Part shown: positions 1 to 10,037 of the stretch, one piece after another
How the letters are laid out: every line of letters starts with the position of its first letter
Numbering within the stretch: the first letter of the stretch is position 1
NCBI GenBank assembly: GCA_015075305.1
Contig: JABTUS010000013.1
Location: 1 to 50,384, forward strand
DNA from: Opitutaceae bacterium
GTDB lineage: Bacteria > Verrucomicrobiota > Verrucomicrobiia > Opitutales > Opitutaceae
Direction of reading: 5' to 3'
DNA length: 50,384 bases
Translations under genes and position numbers: made by a program
Notes under the pieces: model-generated
What the model was told of the DNA's origin: nothing
What the model saw: only the letters and a program-made list of their open reading frames with translations
Database searches by the model: none

Positions 1-1
1 G

Positions 2-367
2 GGCCTGACCGCCCACCTCGACAAACTCTGCTATCACCACGGCGGCATCAGCCTGCCCGCCGACAAGCCGCACGCCTTCGTCTATTTCATCACGATCCAC
101 AACGCCTCCGACCACACCGTCACCCTCCTTGGCCGCAAATGGGTGATCGCGCACGCCGACGGCACGCAGCTCGTCGTCGAGGGCGACAAGATCGTCGGCG
201 AGACCCCGCGCCTCGCGCCCGGTGAGCAATTCTCCTACAACAGCTATCATGTGACCGGCAGTGATGCCGTGGTCCGGGGCTGCTTCCACGGCGTCGATGA
301 GGCGGGGCGCCGGATTCATGTCGGGCTGGATCCCTTCGAACTGCGCATCCCACCCGGCGTAGAATAA
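2..367 (+). CDS. apaG: ApaG-domain protein, 5' end missing
   Basis: This is the 3' part of a gene that begins before the window; the reading frame is open from base 2 to the TAA at 365-367, giving about 121 residues. The protein matches the ApaG (DUF525) fold: an N-terminal strand ending in FVYFITIHN, then LLGRKWVI, a glycine-rich GDKIVGETPRL stretch, LAPGEQFSYNSY and a closing FELRIP strand. ApaG proteins are about 125 residues, so only a few residues should be missing. ApaG is linked to Co2+/Mg2+ tolerance and to diadenosine polyphosphate metabolism in enterobacteria, but its biochemical role is not settled. The family assignment is firm and the function is not. The next gene on the same strand starts 42 bases later, so co-transcription is possible. 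Confidence 0.88.
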   Translation, partial: GLTAHLDKLCYHHGGISLPADKPHAFVYFITIHNASDHTVTLLGRKWVIAHADGTQLVVEGDKIVGETPRLAPGEQFSYNSYHVTGSDAVVRGCFHGVDEAGRRIHVGLDPFELRIPPGVE

Positions 368-409
368 GGTTCCCGTCACCGGACCCTTCTGCTCCCCTCC
401 CCGCCACAG

Positions 410-1768
410 ATGAAGCTCATCGACCTGAATCGCACCGGCGGCATCGGCGCAAACTCGCACCTCATCCGCCTGGGCGATCTCTCGATCCTCGTCGACTGCG
501 GTCTGAATCCGAAACTGAGCGGCCGCGCGGCGACGCCCGATCTCGCCCGGCTGCGCGCCCAGACGCTCGACCTGATCATCGTCACCCACTGCCACCTCGA
601 CCACATCGGCAGCCTGCCCCTCGTGATGCGGGAGCATCCCGACACTCCGGTGATCCTTTCGACCGCAAGCCGGATGCTGATCGAGCGCATGCTGCACAAT
701 TCGGCGAACGTCATGGCCCGCCAGAAGGAGGAGCTCCAGCTTCCCGAACTCCCGCTCTTCACGCACTCGGAAATCGACCGCCTCAGCAAGCGCTTCACGC
801 CGGTTCCGTTCGGCCAGGCGAAGCGTTTTCGCGGAGGCAGGGACGAGATCGAGATCATCCTGCATCCGGCCGGCCATGTCGTCGGCGCCGCCGGAGTCGA
901 GATCCATCACAAGCACCGGGGCATATTCATCACCGGCGACGTCCTGTTCGAGGACCAGCGCACGCTCTCCGGTGCAAAGTTTCCGGCGGGGCGTTTCGAC
1001 ACGCTGATCATGGAAACCACGCGCGGAGCAACGGAACGGCCCGCCGACAAGGGCCGCGTGCGCGAGTTTGCCAGGCTGATCGACAGCATCAACGACACCA
1101 TCCAGCGCGGCGGGTCCTATCTCATTCCCGTCTTCGCCCTGGGGCGCATGCAGGAGGTGCTCTCGGTCATCCATGACGCACGGAAATTCGGGAAGCTTGT
1201 CGACTGTCCCATATTCGCCTCGGGGCTGGGCATGGACCTCGCGGATTATTTCGACGAGATCGCGCGGAAAACGCGCCAGGTTAACTTCAACCGCAGCATC
1301 ATCAAGGAGCTCAGGATCAAGCCTGCGCCGCGGAAACTGATTCCGGGAGAGGACCCCCAGCAGAATGGACTCTATGTCATCAGTTCGGGAATGATGGTTG
1401 AAAACACGCCCAGCTACACCCTCGCAAGCGGCCTTCTGGGGCACGCCCGAAACACCATCGGTTTCGTCGGTTATTGCGACCCCGAGACTCCCGGTGGCGC
1501 CCTGCTGGCCTCCAAACCGGGAGACACCTTTGTCTTCGATGCCCTGCACGTGAAGACGAAGGTCAAGGCCCGCATTGAACGCTTTGAACTGAGCGGTCAC
1601 GCCGACCGCGACGAACTGCTTCAGTTCGCCCTCCAGACCGAGGCCCGCAGCGTGGTGCTGACCCATGGCGATCCACCCGCCCGCGCCTGGTTCATGCAGC
1701 AGCTCACGGATAAGGCGCCCGAGATGAAGCTCCTCGATCCGGTCCCCCTCCAATCCTACCAGGTCTGA
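410..1768 (+). CDS. beta-CASP metallo-beta-lactamase RNase-like protein
   Basis: The 452-residue protein has a metallo-beta-lactamase fold followed by a beta-CASP domain, the architecture of CPSF73/YSH1-type RNA-processing exo/endonucleases. Visible ligands are the aspartate in VDCG (residues 28-31), the HCHLDH signature at 60-65, a later PAGHVVGA histidine, the FITGDV aspartate, the beta-CASP SGHADRDEL histidine and a C-terminal VLTHGD histidine. All expected two-zinc ligands are therefore present and the enzyme should be active. A cytoplasmic role in RNA maturation or decay is inferred from family. The ATG at 410 fits the N-terminal strand of the fold (MKLIDLNRTGGIGANS), and no clear Shine-Dalgarno sequence precedes it. 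It converges with the inositol-phosphatase-like gene 16 bases downstream. Confidence 0.88.
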   Translation: MKLIDLNRTGGIGANSHLIRLGDLSILVDCGLNPKLSGRAATPDLARLRAQTLDLIIVTHCHLDHIGSLPLVMREHPDTPVILSTASRMLIERMLHNSANVMARQKEELQLPELPLFTHSEIDRLSKRFTPVPFGQAKRFRGGRDEIEIILHPAGHVVGAAGVEIHHKHRGIFITGDVLFEDQRTLSGAKFPAGRFDTLIMETTRGATERPADKGRVREFARLIDSINDTIQRGGSYLIPVFALGRMQEVLSVIHDARKFGKLVDCPIFASGLGMDLADYFDEIARKTRQVNFNRSIIKELRIKPAPRKLIPGEDPQQNGLYVISSGMMVENTPSYTLASGLLGHARNTIGFVGYCDPETPGGALLASKPGDTFVFDALHVKTKVKARIERFELSGHADRDELLQFALQTEARSVVLTHGDPPARAWFMQQLTDKAPEMKLLDPVPLQSYQV

Positions 1769-1784
1769 GCCGGACCCCTGCGAA

Positions 1785-2594
1785 TCAGACCGGCTGGAGC
1801 ACCCGCCTGAGCGCCTGAACGGTCTTCTCACCACCTGCGGCGTAGAAAATCCTGCCCATCCCGAGATCGAACTCGCGAAGGGGAAAAACGTCGCCGGTGA
1901 AACAAACGAGGCGACCACCCGCCGCCAGAACCATCGGCACGGCGGCGGCAATGTCCCACACCTTCACGTTGTGATCGACAGTGCCATCGAAGATTCCCGC
2001 GGCGACATAGGCCAGATGCAGCGCGCTGCTTCCCAGCGCCCGCAGCTTGAAATGCGCCGTTATGCTCTGGGCGTGCGGCGCAAACCGCCGCTCGGACGGG
2101 CTGTGAAATCCAATGATGCTCTGCCCCGTCGGCTCCGCCGCAATGACGCCAGCGCGCCGATCGCCATCCATCATTCCAAAGCCCGGACCGCCATGCATCA
2201 GCACGCGACGACTGTGATCGTAAATGACCCCATGAACCGGCATCCCGTTCTCAAGCAGTGCCAGGGCTATGGCGCAGTGCGCCAGTCCCGCAGCATAATT
2301 GTTGGTTCCATCGATCGGATCGAGAACCCAGGAGAACCGGGCGGTGACGGGAATCGGACCCGGTGCACCGCCAAGCTCCTCGCTGAAGTACTGATCCTCC
2401 GGGAAGGCCCCGGAGAGTGTCCGGAAAATGTTCTCCGATATCTCGACATCAACAGCGGTGACCCGCGTGCCGTCGCTCTTCCACCGGCTTTCAACGCGGC
2501 CGAATTCACGGTGCAGCAGCGCCGTCTGCGCAAGGACGGCGGATTTCGCCGCTGCGATGCGGACAAGGAGTTCGGAATCGGTTGGTGACGCCAC
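1785..2594 (-). CDS. inositol monophosphatase family phosphatase
   Basis: This encodes a Mg2+-dependent phosphatase of the IMPase/FBPase-like superfamily, which hydrolyses sugar or inositol phosphates, or 3'-phosphoadenosine phosphate in the CysQ branch. Family signatures are visible: a metal-binding SEELG acidic pair near residues 71-75, LDPIDGTNNY near 91-100 (the DPxDGTxN motif) and WDIAAAVPMV near the C-terminus. I chose the GTG at 2594 because translation from there (VASPTDSELL) gives 269 residues, the usual family length. The frame stays open further upstream, but that extension is arginine-rich and overlaps the neighbouring gene, so it looks non-coding. The exact substrate cannot be read from sequence. 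Confidence 0.85.
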   Translation of the reverse strand: MASPTDSELLVRIAAAKSAVLAQTALLHREFGRVESRWKSDGTRVTAVDVEISENIFRTLSGAFPEDQYFSEELGGAPGPIPVTARFSWVLDPIDGTNNYAAGLAHCAIALALLENGMPVHGVIYDHSRRVLMHGGPGFGMMDGDRRAGVIAAEPTGQSIIGFHSPSERRFAPHAQSITAHFKLRALGSSALHLAYVAAGIFDGTVDHNVKVWDIAAAVPMVLAAGGRLVCFTGDVFPLREFDLGMGRIFYAAGGEKTVQALRRVLQPV

Positions 2595-2658
2595 AATCCC
2601 AGTGTAGCGCGACGCGCGGACACTGCAAACTGAACCGCGCAGTCCCTGACTTTCGCAA

Positions 2659-3201
2659 TCAATCGTAGTCGTGCAACCGCGGGTCGCGGACCGGATCCAC
2701 GCGGCGTTTCCTGCGGCGAGCGCGGGCCCTTCCGCTTCCACCGTCCTCCGGCGCCTTTCCGCTGTCCTCCGCCGATTCGGCCGTGTCACCGCCATCTTCG
2801 CCACCCAGCCTTTCCTCCAATTCATCCGGATCCACACCCTCCTCCAGCTTTCGAACCGCCTCCTCCATGCGCCCCTCAATCTTCTCGCCGGTCAATTCGG
2901 CCATCCGTCTCAGGACCTTCCCCATTTCCCGCGGATTGGCTTCATCCAAGTGCTCGAATTCACGCTCAACCTGGCTCAGCGCCGCCTCCGACCGGGCATC
3001 CTCGGCCCGGCTGTCCGGCCCGGTCGGCGCCACGGGCGCTTCCTTGACTCCGGTGTTCACGGCAAAACGCGACACGATTTTTTGCATGCGAAACTTCGGA
3101 TTGTCAGGACACTTCGGAATGCGCGCGGCCTGTGCCTGCGTCTTCGCAAGGAACTGGTAGATCCGGTTGTTGTCGGGACAATAGAATTCAAAAATTGGCA
3201 T
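2659..3201 (-). CDS. FmdB-like small protein with degenerate zinc ribbon
   Basis: The N-terminus MPIFEFYCPDNN resembles the FmdB/CxxC_CXXC_SSSS family start (MPxYEYxCxxCG), and a second Cys-containing turn, PKCPDNP, follows at residues 30-36. In a true zinc ribbon each turn has two cysteines. Here the partner positions are replaced, leaving only Cys8 and Cys31, so zinc binding is doubtful. The middle (about residues 60-140) is acidic and helical, and the C-terminus is a Glu/Asp-rich stretch followed by an Arg/Lys cluster (RARARRRKRR), reminiscent of nucleic-acid binding. The start at 3201 is chosen because it begins the conserved motif; the open frame continues 15 codons upstream into the dinB end. 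Function unknown; it follows dinB by 19 bases and may be co-transcribed. Confidence 0.72.
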   Translation of the reverse strand: MPIFEFYCPDNNRIYQFLAKTQAQAARIPKCPDNPKFRMQKIVSRFAVNTGVKEAPVAPTGPDSRAEDARSEAALSQVEREFEHLDEANPREMGKVLRRMAELTGEKIEGRMEEAVRKLEEGVDPDELEERLGGEDGGDTAESAEDSGKAPEDGGSGRARARRRKRRVDPVRDPRLHDYD

Positions 3202-3220
3202 GATTTGAAGACTCCCGGAC

Positions 3221-4399
3221 CTAATCGGTGTCCTGCCTTCTGGCAAGTTGATGACCGTGTCGGACTACAGTCTGCCTTCCCTTGCAATTGAGGCCATCCA
3301 GCACCTGGGCCAGGCGACGGCGCTTCTCATCGGCCTGCGCAAACATTTCCATCTGCGCACTCGCGTCCTCAACGCCGGAGAAACGCACGCTCACAAGGCG
3401 GAGCGGCCTCCTCTGCGTCCACGCTTCGCGAACCAGCGTTTCCACCAGGGAGCAGAATGGCACCTCCAGGTCGGTCGCGCTGTCCAGACTCCTGCCGTGG
3501 CTCGCCTGGGTGAAATCCGGATAGCGGACCTTGATCGTCATGGTCTTCACCCGCTTGTGATCCGCACGGATTCCCCTCATCAGCTCATCGACCATTCTTT
3601 TCACGATGCGCACGATTTCACCGAAGTCGGAAATGTCCGTCCCGAACGTCTCCTGCTGGGAATAGCTCTTGGCGTCTTCGCGCTCCACTTCAACCCGCCC
3701 GGAATCCTCTCCCCTGGCTCGCGCAAGCATCAACTGCCAGCCTTCGCCAAGCAGGTCCTTCAGTTCGCGCTCGCTCCTGTTGAATAGATCGCGGACGAGC
3801 CTGATGCCGCGCGCTACAAGGTGCTCCTCGGTTTTTGGCCCCACCCCCGGCAGCTTCCCGATGGGCAGTGGAGCGAGAAACTCGGCCTCGGTCCCCGCCG
3901 CCACGACAACAAAACCGCGGGGCTTGCGCAGCTTCGATGCAATTTGCGCCACGAGCTTGTTGCGCGCAATACCGAATGAAACCGCCAGCTCCAGAGTCTC
4001 CCAGATTCTTCGCTGCAACGCACGCACGTCCGATTCCAAGGCCTCTGGCGAGGCGTGTCCGCAGGGACTCAGATCCAGATAGCCTTCATCGATGGAATTG
4101 CGCTGCACAAGGGGCGTCAGCGTTTCGCACAGGTCGAACATCCTTCGCGACATCGTCCCGTACAATCCCGCCGTGTGCGGAATCAGTATCAGTTCCGGAC
4201 ACACGCGAAGCGCGCGCGCCGTGGGCATCGGAGTGTAGACCCCGCACGCACGCGCCTCGTAGCTCGCCGAGGAGATGATCCCTCTCTCCCTCCCGCCAAC
4301 TGCGCACTTTTTCCCGCGGAGCGACGGATTCCTCGCCTGCTCACAGGCCACGAAGAAAGCATCCGCGTCAAGATGCACGATGGTGGAAAACCCGCTCAT
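3221..4399 (-). CDS. dinB: DNA polymerase IV (Y family)
   Basis: This is a translesion DNA polymerase of the DinB branch, 392 residues, close to the usual 350-400. The palm residues are all visible: HLDADAFF with Asp11, and [10 protein letters not shown] with Asp104 and Glu105, the two-metal catalytic triad. [11 protein letters not shown] and the helix-hairpin-helix stretch [12 protein letters not shown] are typical of the finger and thumb regions. The little-finger domain occupies the last third. No clear beta-clamp motif stands out at the C-terminus. The start codon overlaps the stop of the upstream helicase gene in an ATGA arrangement, so translation is probably coupled. The pair suggests a DNA/RNA maintenance operon; no LexA box was identified. 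Confidence 0.93.
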   Translation of the reverse strand: MSGFSTIVHLDADAFFVACEQARNPSLRGKKCAVGGRERGIISSASYEARACGVYTPMPTARALRVCPELILIPHTAGLYGTMSRRMFDLCETLTPLVQRNSIDEGYLDLSPCGHASPEALESDVRALQRRIWETLELAVSFGIARNKLVAQIASKLRKPRGFVVVAAGTEAEFLAPLPIGKLPGVGPKTEEHLVARGIRLVRDLFNRSERELKDLLGEGWQLMLARARGEDSGRVEVEREDAKSYSQQETFGTDISDFGEIVRIVKRMVDELMRGIRADHKRVKTMTIKVRYPDFTQASHGRSLDSATDLEVPFCSLVETLVREAWTQRRPLRLVSVRFSGVEDASAQMEMFAQADEKRRRLAQVLDGLNCKGRQTVVRHGHQLARRQDTD

Positions 4400-7113
4400 G
4401 TCGCCTGCGTTCCTGTGTTCGCGGACGAGTCCGCAGGTTCACCCGACTCCAACCCGGGCATGCTCCCGATCGGCGACAGCTCCTCGAAGTGGAACACAGC
4501 CCGCCCCTCGGCCCGGCTCTGCGGCATGGACACGCGGAAGCGTGCCTCCCAGTCGCCATTGCCGTCGCCGTCGACCAGGACATGCGCCACGCGCCATTCC
4601 ACGGCATCGGTTTCATCAAAGTGGCTGTTCTTCGCCGACCTGCCTTCGGGATCCAGCCGGAATCTGCCGCGCTCCTCGAAGTAGGTTAGAAACGCCTTCT
4701 CGATCCGGCGAACCTCCGCCAGTGCGGTGATCGGATCCGCGATCGGCGCCGCCCCAAGTCGCTCCGCCGCCGCCTCCCAGTCCCGCGCCGCCGCATCCTG
4801 AAGAAACCCAAGGTACGCGGCACGCACCAGGCGCCTGAAGCCATCGCGGTCCCGCGTGATGTCAAACGATTCCGGCCGCGCGGGCTTCTCCGCAGGGTCG
4901 GCGCTGACAAAGGAGGGGTTCCTGATGCGCTCCCATTCCTCAAGCAGGCTCGAATCAACACCCCGGATCAGTTCCTGGAAATAGGACTCCATCTCCACCA
5001 CGGCCTCTGTCTTCGCCTGATCGGGCACCGTCTGCGAAAGCACTTTCCAGGTCTGCGAGAGATGCCTCAGCAGAAGTCCTTTCGAACGTTCAAGTCCGTA
5101 CTCGCGGACATAGTCCGCGAACGAGAGGTAGCGCTCGAACATCTCCCGCGCTATCGACTTCGGCCTGACATTCTCGTCCTCAACCCACGGGTGCGCCTGC
5201 TTGAAGGCATTGAAGGTCTCGTAAAGAAATTCGCGCAGGGGTTTGGGATGCTCGACCTGCTCGAGCTTCTCCATCCGCTCCTCATAGGACAGCCCCTCCG
5301 CGCGCATCTCCTCCAGCTTGCGCGACTTCTCGCGATCCACCTGCTTCCGAAGTATGGCTTCAGGGTCCTCAACGATCGACTCGCACAGCGTCAGCACGTC
5401 AAACGGATAGTCCGCCGATGCCCGGTCGAGCAGCTTGAGCGTGTCGAGCAGATACAACGACAGCGCCTGATGCAGGGAAAAATCATCCTGGAGATCCACA
5501 TTGACGCGGAGGCGCCTCCCCGAGGCATGCGGAGGAATCCACTCCACAATCCGGCGGTCGATCAGCGAACGAAAAAGCTGAAAGGCCCGGCGCTTGATCT
5601 GCAGTTTCCTTCCCGCGGATTCATGGGAGTCGGCGATCAGTTGCTTGATCGCCCGGCAACCGTCGGCCTCCCGATTGAGCATGAGCAGCAGCATCCCATG
5701 GGAAACTTCAAATCGCGACGTCAACGCCTCCGACGGCGCCGTCTGCAGCCGCTCGAATGTCCGCGCGTCCCACCCGACCGCCCCCTCGGGCGCGCTTCGC
5801 TTCACGAGCTTCTTCAATTTCCTCGGATCTCCCGCGGCGCGCTCCTCCGCGCGCTTGTTCTCGATCACGTGCTCCGGTGCCTGCGCGACAACATAGCCGC
5901 GATCGTCGAACCCCCGCCTGCCCGCCCGGCCCGCCACCTGCCTGAAGTCCCTCACATTGAGAACGGCCGCCTTTCTGCCGTCGAACTTCCACAGCTGGGT
6001 GAAAACGACGGTGCGAATGGGGACATTGATGCCCACTCCAAGGGTGTCCGTTCCGCAGATGAGCTTGAGCATCCCCTTCTGAGCCAGCGATTCCACAAGG
6101 ATGCGGTACTTCGGCAGCAGTCCCGCATGGTGCACTCCCACGCCATGCCGAAGCCAGCGTTTCACATCCTTGCCATAGGGGCTGTTGAAACGCACCCCTT
6201 CAAGCGCTGCGGCGATGGCCGCCTTTTCCTCCTTCGAGCACAGCGAAAGGCTCATGGCATCCTGCGCTCCGTCCGAGGCCGCCCTTTGCGTGAAATAGAC
6301 GAGGTAGATGGGAGCGCGTTTCTCAAGGACCAGTTGCGCCACCTTCTCCATCAGCGGCGTCTCCGAGTAGGAAAACTCCAGCGGCACCGGCCGGCGATCG
6401 CTCCGTATTGTCACGCTTCCCGCTCCGGTGACGCGCGACAACTCCCGCTCAAAAAAATCCGTCGCCCCCAGCGTCGCCGACATCAGGAGGAAGCGGCACT
6501 GCGGCATCGCGAGCAGGGGCACCTGCCAGGCGGTCCCGCGATCCGCATCCGAGTAGTAGTGAAACTCGTCCATGATGACGGCACGCATGTCGCTCTTCTC
6601 ACCGTGCGCCAGCGCGATGTTCGCCAGTATTTCGGCCGTGCAGCACAGGACCCTGGCCTGCGGATTGACGCTCGCGTCCCCGGTCATCATGCCCACGTTT
6701 TCGGCTCCGAAGTCCCGGCAGAGGGACAGGAACTTCTCATTCACCAGCGCCTTGATCGGACACGTGTAGATGGACCGCTCGCCGGCGCAGAGGGCCTTGA
6801 AATGAAAGGCCGCGGCGACGAGTGATTTGCCCGAACCCGTCGGCGTTGCCAGAATGACATTGTTCCCTCCAAAAAGCTCAAGGATCGCCTCCTCCTGTTC
6901 GGGATACAGTTCCATCCCCCGATCCGCCATGACCTCGAGAAATCTCGCGAGCACGGCCTCCCCATCCGCGCCCGGGGGAAGCGGCGCGAGGGGGGGAACG
7001 GAAGGGAGGCCGGACGCAGGCATGCCAACAGCAGGAGCACAGGTTGGCGGGGAGACAAGTTCACGCTCGGGATCCGGCAAAGGTTTCGTCTGAAGAAATC
7101 CAAGCTTCCGCAT
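4396..7113 (-). CDS. Ski2-like DEAD/DEAH-box helicase with DUF3516-type C-terminus
   Basis: A 905-residue superfamily 2 helicase. Motif I is ATPTGSGKS (89-97), motif II is the DEFH box (182-185), motif III is MSATLG (211-216) and motif VI is [13 protein letters not shown] (392-404). The DEFH box and the GRAGRRG form of motif VI point to the Ski2/Mtr4/Dob10 branch, whose members unwind structured RNA for degradation. The long C-terminal half, with a helical region after residue 430, fits bacterial proteins annotated with DUF3516. The first 50 residues are proline-rich and probably disordered. It is the first gene of a tight block with dinB and the FmdB-like gene. It could equally act on DNA; the substrate is inferred from family only. 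Confidence 0.88.
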   Translation of the reverse strand: MRKLGFLQTKPLPDPERELVSPPTCAPAVGMPASGLPSVPPLAPLPPGADGEAVLARFLEVMADRGMELYPEQEEAILELFGGNNVILATPTGSGKSLVAAAFHFKALCAGERSIYTCPIKALVNEKFLSLCRDFGAENVGMMTGDASVNPQARVLCCTAEILANIALAHGEKSDMRAVIMDEFHYYSDADRGTAWQVPLLAMPQCRFLLMSATLGATDFFERELSRVTGAGSVTIRSDRRPVPLEFSYSETPLMEKVAQLVLEKRAPIYLVYFTQRAASDGAQDAMSLSLCSKEEKAAIAAALEGVRFNSPYGKDVKRWLRHGVGVHHAGLLPKYRILVESLAQKGMLKLICGTDTLGVGINVPIRTVVFTQLWKFDGRKAAVLNVRDFRQVAGRAGRRGFDDRGYVVAQAPEHVIENKRAEERAAGDPRKLKKLVKRSAPEGAVGWDARTFERLQTAPSEALTSRFEVSHGMLLLMLNREADGCRAIKQLIADSHESAGRKLQIKRRAFQLFRSLIDRRIVEWIPPHASGRRLRVNVDLQDDFSLHQALSLYLLDTLKLLDRASADYPFDVLTLCESIVEDPEAILRKQVDREKSRKLEEMRAEGLSYEERMEKLEQVEHPKPLREFLYETFNAFKQAHPWVEDENVRPKSIAREMFERYLSFADYVREYGLERSKGLLLRHLSQTWKVLSQTVPDQAKTEAVVEMESYFQELIRGVDSSLLEEWERIRNPSFVSADPAEKPARPESFDITRDRDGFRRLVRAAYLGFLQDAAARDWEAAAERLGAAPIADPITALAEVRRIEKAFLTYFEERGRFRLDPEGRSAKNSHFDETDAVEWRVAHVLVDGDGNGDWEARFRVSMPQSRAEGRAVFHFEELSPIGSMPGLESGEPADSSANTGTQAT

Positions 7114-7151
7114 TGCCCTCCGCGCCCGGTCCTGCCACTCGTGATTTCCCT

Positions 7152-7883
7152 ATGGGACGCCAATGGCTTCATGCAAAACGAGCGATCGTGAACCTCAAGA
7201 AAGGTCAGGTCGTCGGCAAGATCGTCAAGGAACTCACCGTGGCGGCGAAGCTGGGCGGCGCCGACCCCGCGGGCAACGCACGGCTTTTCGCCGCGCTTGA
7301 AAAGGCCCGCAAGGCGAGCGTCTCCCGCGATGTCATCGAGCGCGCGATCAAGAAGGGTGCCGGGGGCGGCGACGACAAGTCATCGCTCGAACACGTCGTC
7401 TTCGAAGGCTACGCGCCGCACAAGGTTCCCATCATCGTGGAGATCTACACGGACAACCACCAGCGCACCGCGTCCGAGGTGCGCGTCCTCTTCAAGAAGG
7501 GCGTGCTCGGCAATGCGGGAAGCAACAAGTTCCTCTTCGACCATGTAGGCATCGTCGAGGCGCATCACACGGATGCCGCCGCCGACATCGAAGCCGCCGC
7601 CATCGAAGCGGGGGCGAACGATTTTGAAGCGCTGTCGCACACCCAGAATGACGACATTCCCGAAGGCCACGCGGGCGCAAAATTCCTGACCGACCGAACC
7701 GCGGTGCACGCCGTCTCCACCTGGCTCAAGTCCAATGGATGGTCCGTAGTGACCAGCGAGATTGGCTATGTTGCGAAGTCGTATCCGGAACTCGACGACA
7801 ACGTTCGAGCCGAGGTCGGTGAGTTTCTGCAGTCCATCGAGGACCACGACGACGTGCAGCGGGTCTGGGCCGCCGTGAGGTAA
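7152..7883 (+). CDS. yebC: YebC/PmpR family protein (TACO1 family)
   Basis: The 243-residue protein starts MGRQWLHAKRA, close to the conserved YebC start MAGHSKWANI, and continues with KKGQVVGKIVKELTVAAKLGGADP and NARLFAALEKARKASVS. Members were described as DNA-binding regulators (PmpR) and more recently as ribosome-associated factors easing translation of proline stretches, like mitochondrial TACO1. The ATG at 7152 is chosen because it begins the family's conserved N-terminus; the frame is open 36 codons upstream, but that part lies inside the divergent helicase gene. Only 38 bases separate the start from the helicase start, so the two promoters overlap. It converges with the TamA-like gene. 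Confidence 0.9.
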   Translation: MGRQWLHAKRAIVNLKKGQVVGKIVKELTVAAKLGGADPAGNARLFAALEKARKASVSRDVIERAIKKGAGGGDDKSSLEHVVFEGYAPHKVPIIVEIYTDNHQRTASEVRVLFKKGVLGNAGSNKFLFDHVGIVEAHHTDAAADIEAAAIEAGANDFEALSHTQNDDIPEGHAGAKFLTDRTAVHAVSTWLKSNGWSVVTSEIGYVAKSYPELDDNVRAEVGEFLQSIEDHDDVQRVWAAVR

Positions 7884-7901
7884 CCGGAGGGTTCACGATT
7901 G

Positions 7902-10037
7902 TCAGAACGGGAAGCCGACCGAAAAGTGGAGCGTGCCTTTCGGATCCCCCTCCCGCCGGCGCAGGTTCCGCCCGTATTCCAGGCGCACGGGTCCGACAAT
8001 CGTCTGGTATCTCACTCCCAGACCCAGTGAATAGAGTCGTTCGCTGAAGGGATAGTCCGCCAGCGAAACCGCCGTGCCAAGCGCGTCCATGAAGATCACC
8101 GACGACCAGTTCGCGGTGATCCGCTGTTCGACCTCCGCATTGAGGATGACCCGGCTCTTTGCGCCAATGAACCGTCCATCGGCTCCGCGCGGAGCGGCCC
8201 CGCCGTTCTGGTATCCGCGGATTGAGCTCTCCCCTCCAGGGAAGAAGCGCTTGTTCACCGGAAGATCGCGATCATTCCTGGCTCCCAGGGTCGTGATCGC
8301 CCCATGCGCGAAGCCGAGGTGAATCCAGCGGGAGCGCCCCCACGCGGTGTGGTAGGATCCGCCAAGCTCAAATATCTGATAGTCGACCTCGCCGGCCAGC
8401 AGCTTGCTCGCCGCCTCGACCTGGGCGAACCAATGGTAGCCGCGCCGCGGACGCAGCGGATTGTCCCGTCGATCGAGCGTCACGCCGGCCTCCACCGCCC
8501 CCACGGTCACAAGGCGTTCATCCTCCGCCCGGGTCGACAGCTCGTTGGAGCGGTTCCTCAGCGCCTGATACGTGTAGCCCGCCCTTCCCTCCATCCCCCG
8601 CCCCAGCCTTTTCCTCAGCACCGCGCTCACGCCGTATTCCTCCCGCAGGAATGACGCCTCCTCGCGTCTCAGGCCGAAAAGCCGCGCCGTGCCGTCGATC
8701 GTCTCGCCGAACAGCTCGGGCACCGAATAGAGGAGCTCCCCGCGGGTGCTCTTCATCGACTGCACGAGCGTGAGCCGGCTCTGGTGCGCCCGCCCGAACA
8801 GATTGAGCTGCCGCCACTCTACACCGCCGCGCAGCTGCTCGTAGCTTCCGTAGCCGAGAAGCAGGTTCGTCTCCCATCGCGGCAGTTCCTTCAGGTTGAA
8901 AATCACACCGCGCTCCGAACCGGTTTCCGGTTCGATCTCCGTGCGGACCGAGGAAAATATGCCGAGTCGGGCAAGGCGGATCCTGGCATCCTCCACATCG
9001 AGGAGGTTCAACGGGCGTCCGGCATGAAGCTTCACCCTGCGCTGGAGAACGGACGGTTGCGTGTATCCACTTCCTTCATACTTGACTCCGCCAAGCGTAA
9101 CGCGCTCTCCCGGAACGACCGTCACGATGACGGAAAGCGGAAGTTCGCCGCCCGCGGCCTCGCCCGCGCGCTGTTCAAACCGGATTGCAGCATCGGGATA
9201 CCCCTGCCGCAGCGCCGCATCACGGATGCCTCTCGCCAGATCCTGCTGCCAGAGCGGAGTCCAGGCCCTGTCCCTCCACGTTCCGGTGTCAAACTCGATC
9301 GTCGTGCCCTCCGTGCCCACCACCGACAGTTCCTTCACCCAGTGGCGCGGCCCCTCCCTCACTTCGATAAGAATGTCGGTGTTCCCATCGTTCGCGTCCT
9401 TCGCCACCCGCGCCGTCACCCGGGCTCCGCCGTAGCCCAGCAGCCGCAGTCCATCCAGGAGGCTCTCCGCGGACCGCTCGAGGCGCCCCGGCGAATAGGC
9501 GCGCGCCGACGCCCGCTGCCAGAGCGCATCCATCGGACGGAAATACGCCTCAGCCTCCTGCGCCGCCATCGCATGCAGTCCCTCGAAGCGCACGGAGTTG
9601 ATGGTGGATCGGATGCCGGGAGCGATCACAAACTCCACCTTTCGCGCTGACAGCGGCCGCGGAAGCACCGTGAGCAGGCGTTCGTCAAAAACATGCGATG
9701 TCCGCTCTTCAACGCCTTCAGACTGGATGCTGGCGGTCACCCGCGGGTGCCTGAAACCCTCCTCCGTCAGGGCGCTGATCAGGAGGAACGCGGCGTCCTC
9801 AATTGCATTCGCATCCATCGTTGCACCGCGTTCAGGTCCCAGCAGCCGGTTGAGCAGGGCCACCTGTTCGCGATCCCCCCAGAATCCCAGCCCGCTCACC
9901 TGAATCTCCGCCTTCGTTCTCGCATTCGAGGCTGTCCCCGAAGCGCACGCCATTGGAAGAGTCGCACATCCGGTGAGAATCATTACGATGCCGAGCCTGC
10001 GGATCCAGGGGCTCATGCTCAATGACTCATCCCTCAT
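7902..10037 (-). CDS. TamA/TamL-like Omp85 outer-membrane assembly protein
   Basis: This is an Omp85-superfamily protein: several POTRA domains in the first 380 residues, then a 16-strand-type beta-barrel ending in LHFSVGFPF, with the C-terminal Phe expected of BAM substrates. The loop-6 motif is present as GGESSIRGYQNGG. Omp85 proteins insert or translocate proteins and surface macromolecules at the outer membrane. The N-terminus is unusual: from the second Met (10016) it reads MSPWIRRLGIVMILTGC, with a good lipobox (LTGC), as in the lipidated TamA variant TamL of Bacteroidota. The first Met (10037) overlaps the tamB stop as ATGA, and either start is possible. At 711 residues it is longer than E. 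coli TamA (577), consistent with extra POTRA domains. Its gene follows tamB, the reverse of the E. coli order. Confidence 0.85.
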   Translation of the reverse strand: MRDESLSMSPWIRRLGIVMILTGCATLPMACASGTASNARTKAEIQVSGLGFWGDREQVALLNRLLGPERGATMDANAIEDAAFLLISALTEEGFRHPRVTASIQSEGVEERTSHVFDERLLTVLPRPLSARKVEFVIAPGIRSTINSVRFEGLHAMAAQEAEAYFRPMDALWQRASARAYSPGRLERSAESLLDGLRLLGYGGARVTARVAKDANDGNTDILIEVREGPRHWVKELSVVGTEGTTIEFDTGTWRDRAWTPLWQQDLARGIRDAALRQGYPDAAIRFEQRAGEAAGGELPLSVIVTVVPGERVTLGGVKYEGSGYTQPSVLQRRVKLHAGRPLNLLDVEDARIRLARLGIFSSVRTEIEPETGSERGVIFNLKELPRWETNLLLGYGSYEQLRGGVEWRQLNLFGRAHQSRLTLVQSMKSTRGELLYSVPELFGETIDGTARLFGLRREEASFLREEYGVSAVLRKRLGRGMEGRAGYTYQALRNRSNELSTRAEDERLVTVGAVEAGVTLDRRDNPLRPRRGYHWFAQVEAASKLLAGEVDYQIFELGGSYHTAWGRSRWIHLGFAHGAITTLGARNDRDLPVNKRFFPGGESSIRGYQNGGAAPRGADGRFIGAKSRVILNAEVEQRITANWSSVIFMDALGTAVSLADYPFSERLYSLGLGVRYQTIVGPVRLEYGRNLRRREGDPKGTLHFSVGFPF

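Noticed and set aside
5062-6825. Long plus-strand open frame opposite the helicase
   Set aside because: Mirror of the GC-rich helicase gene, composition rich in Arg/Leu/His without domains.
8518-8877. Minus-strand alternative frame inside the TamA-like gene
   Set aside because: Arg/Ala-rich shadow frame of the Omp85 barrel.
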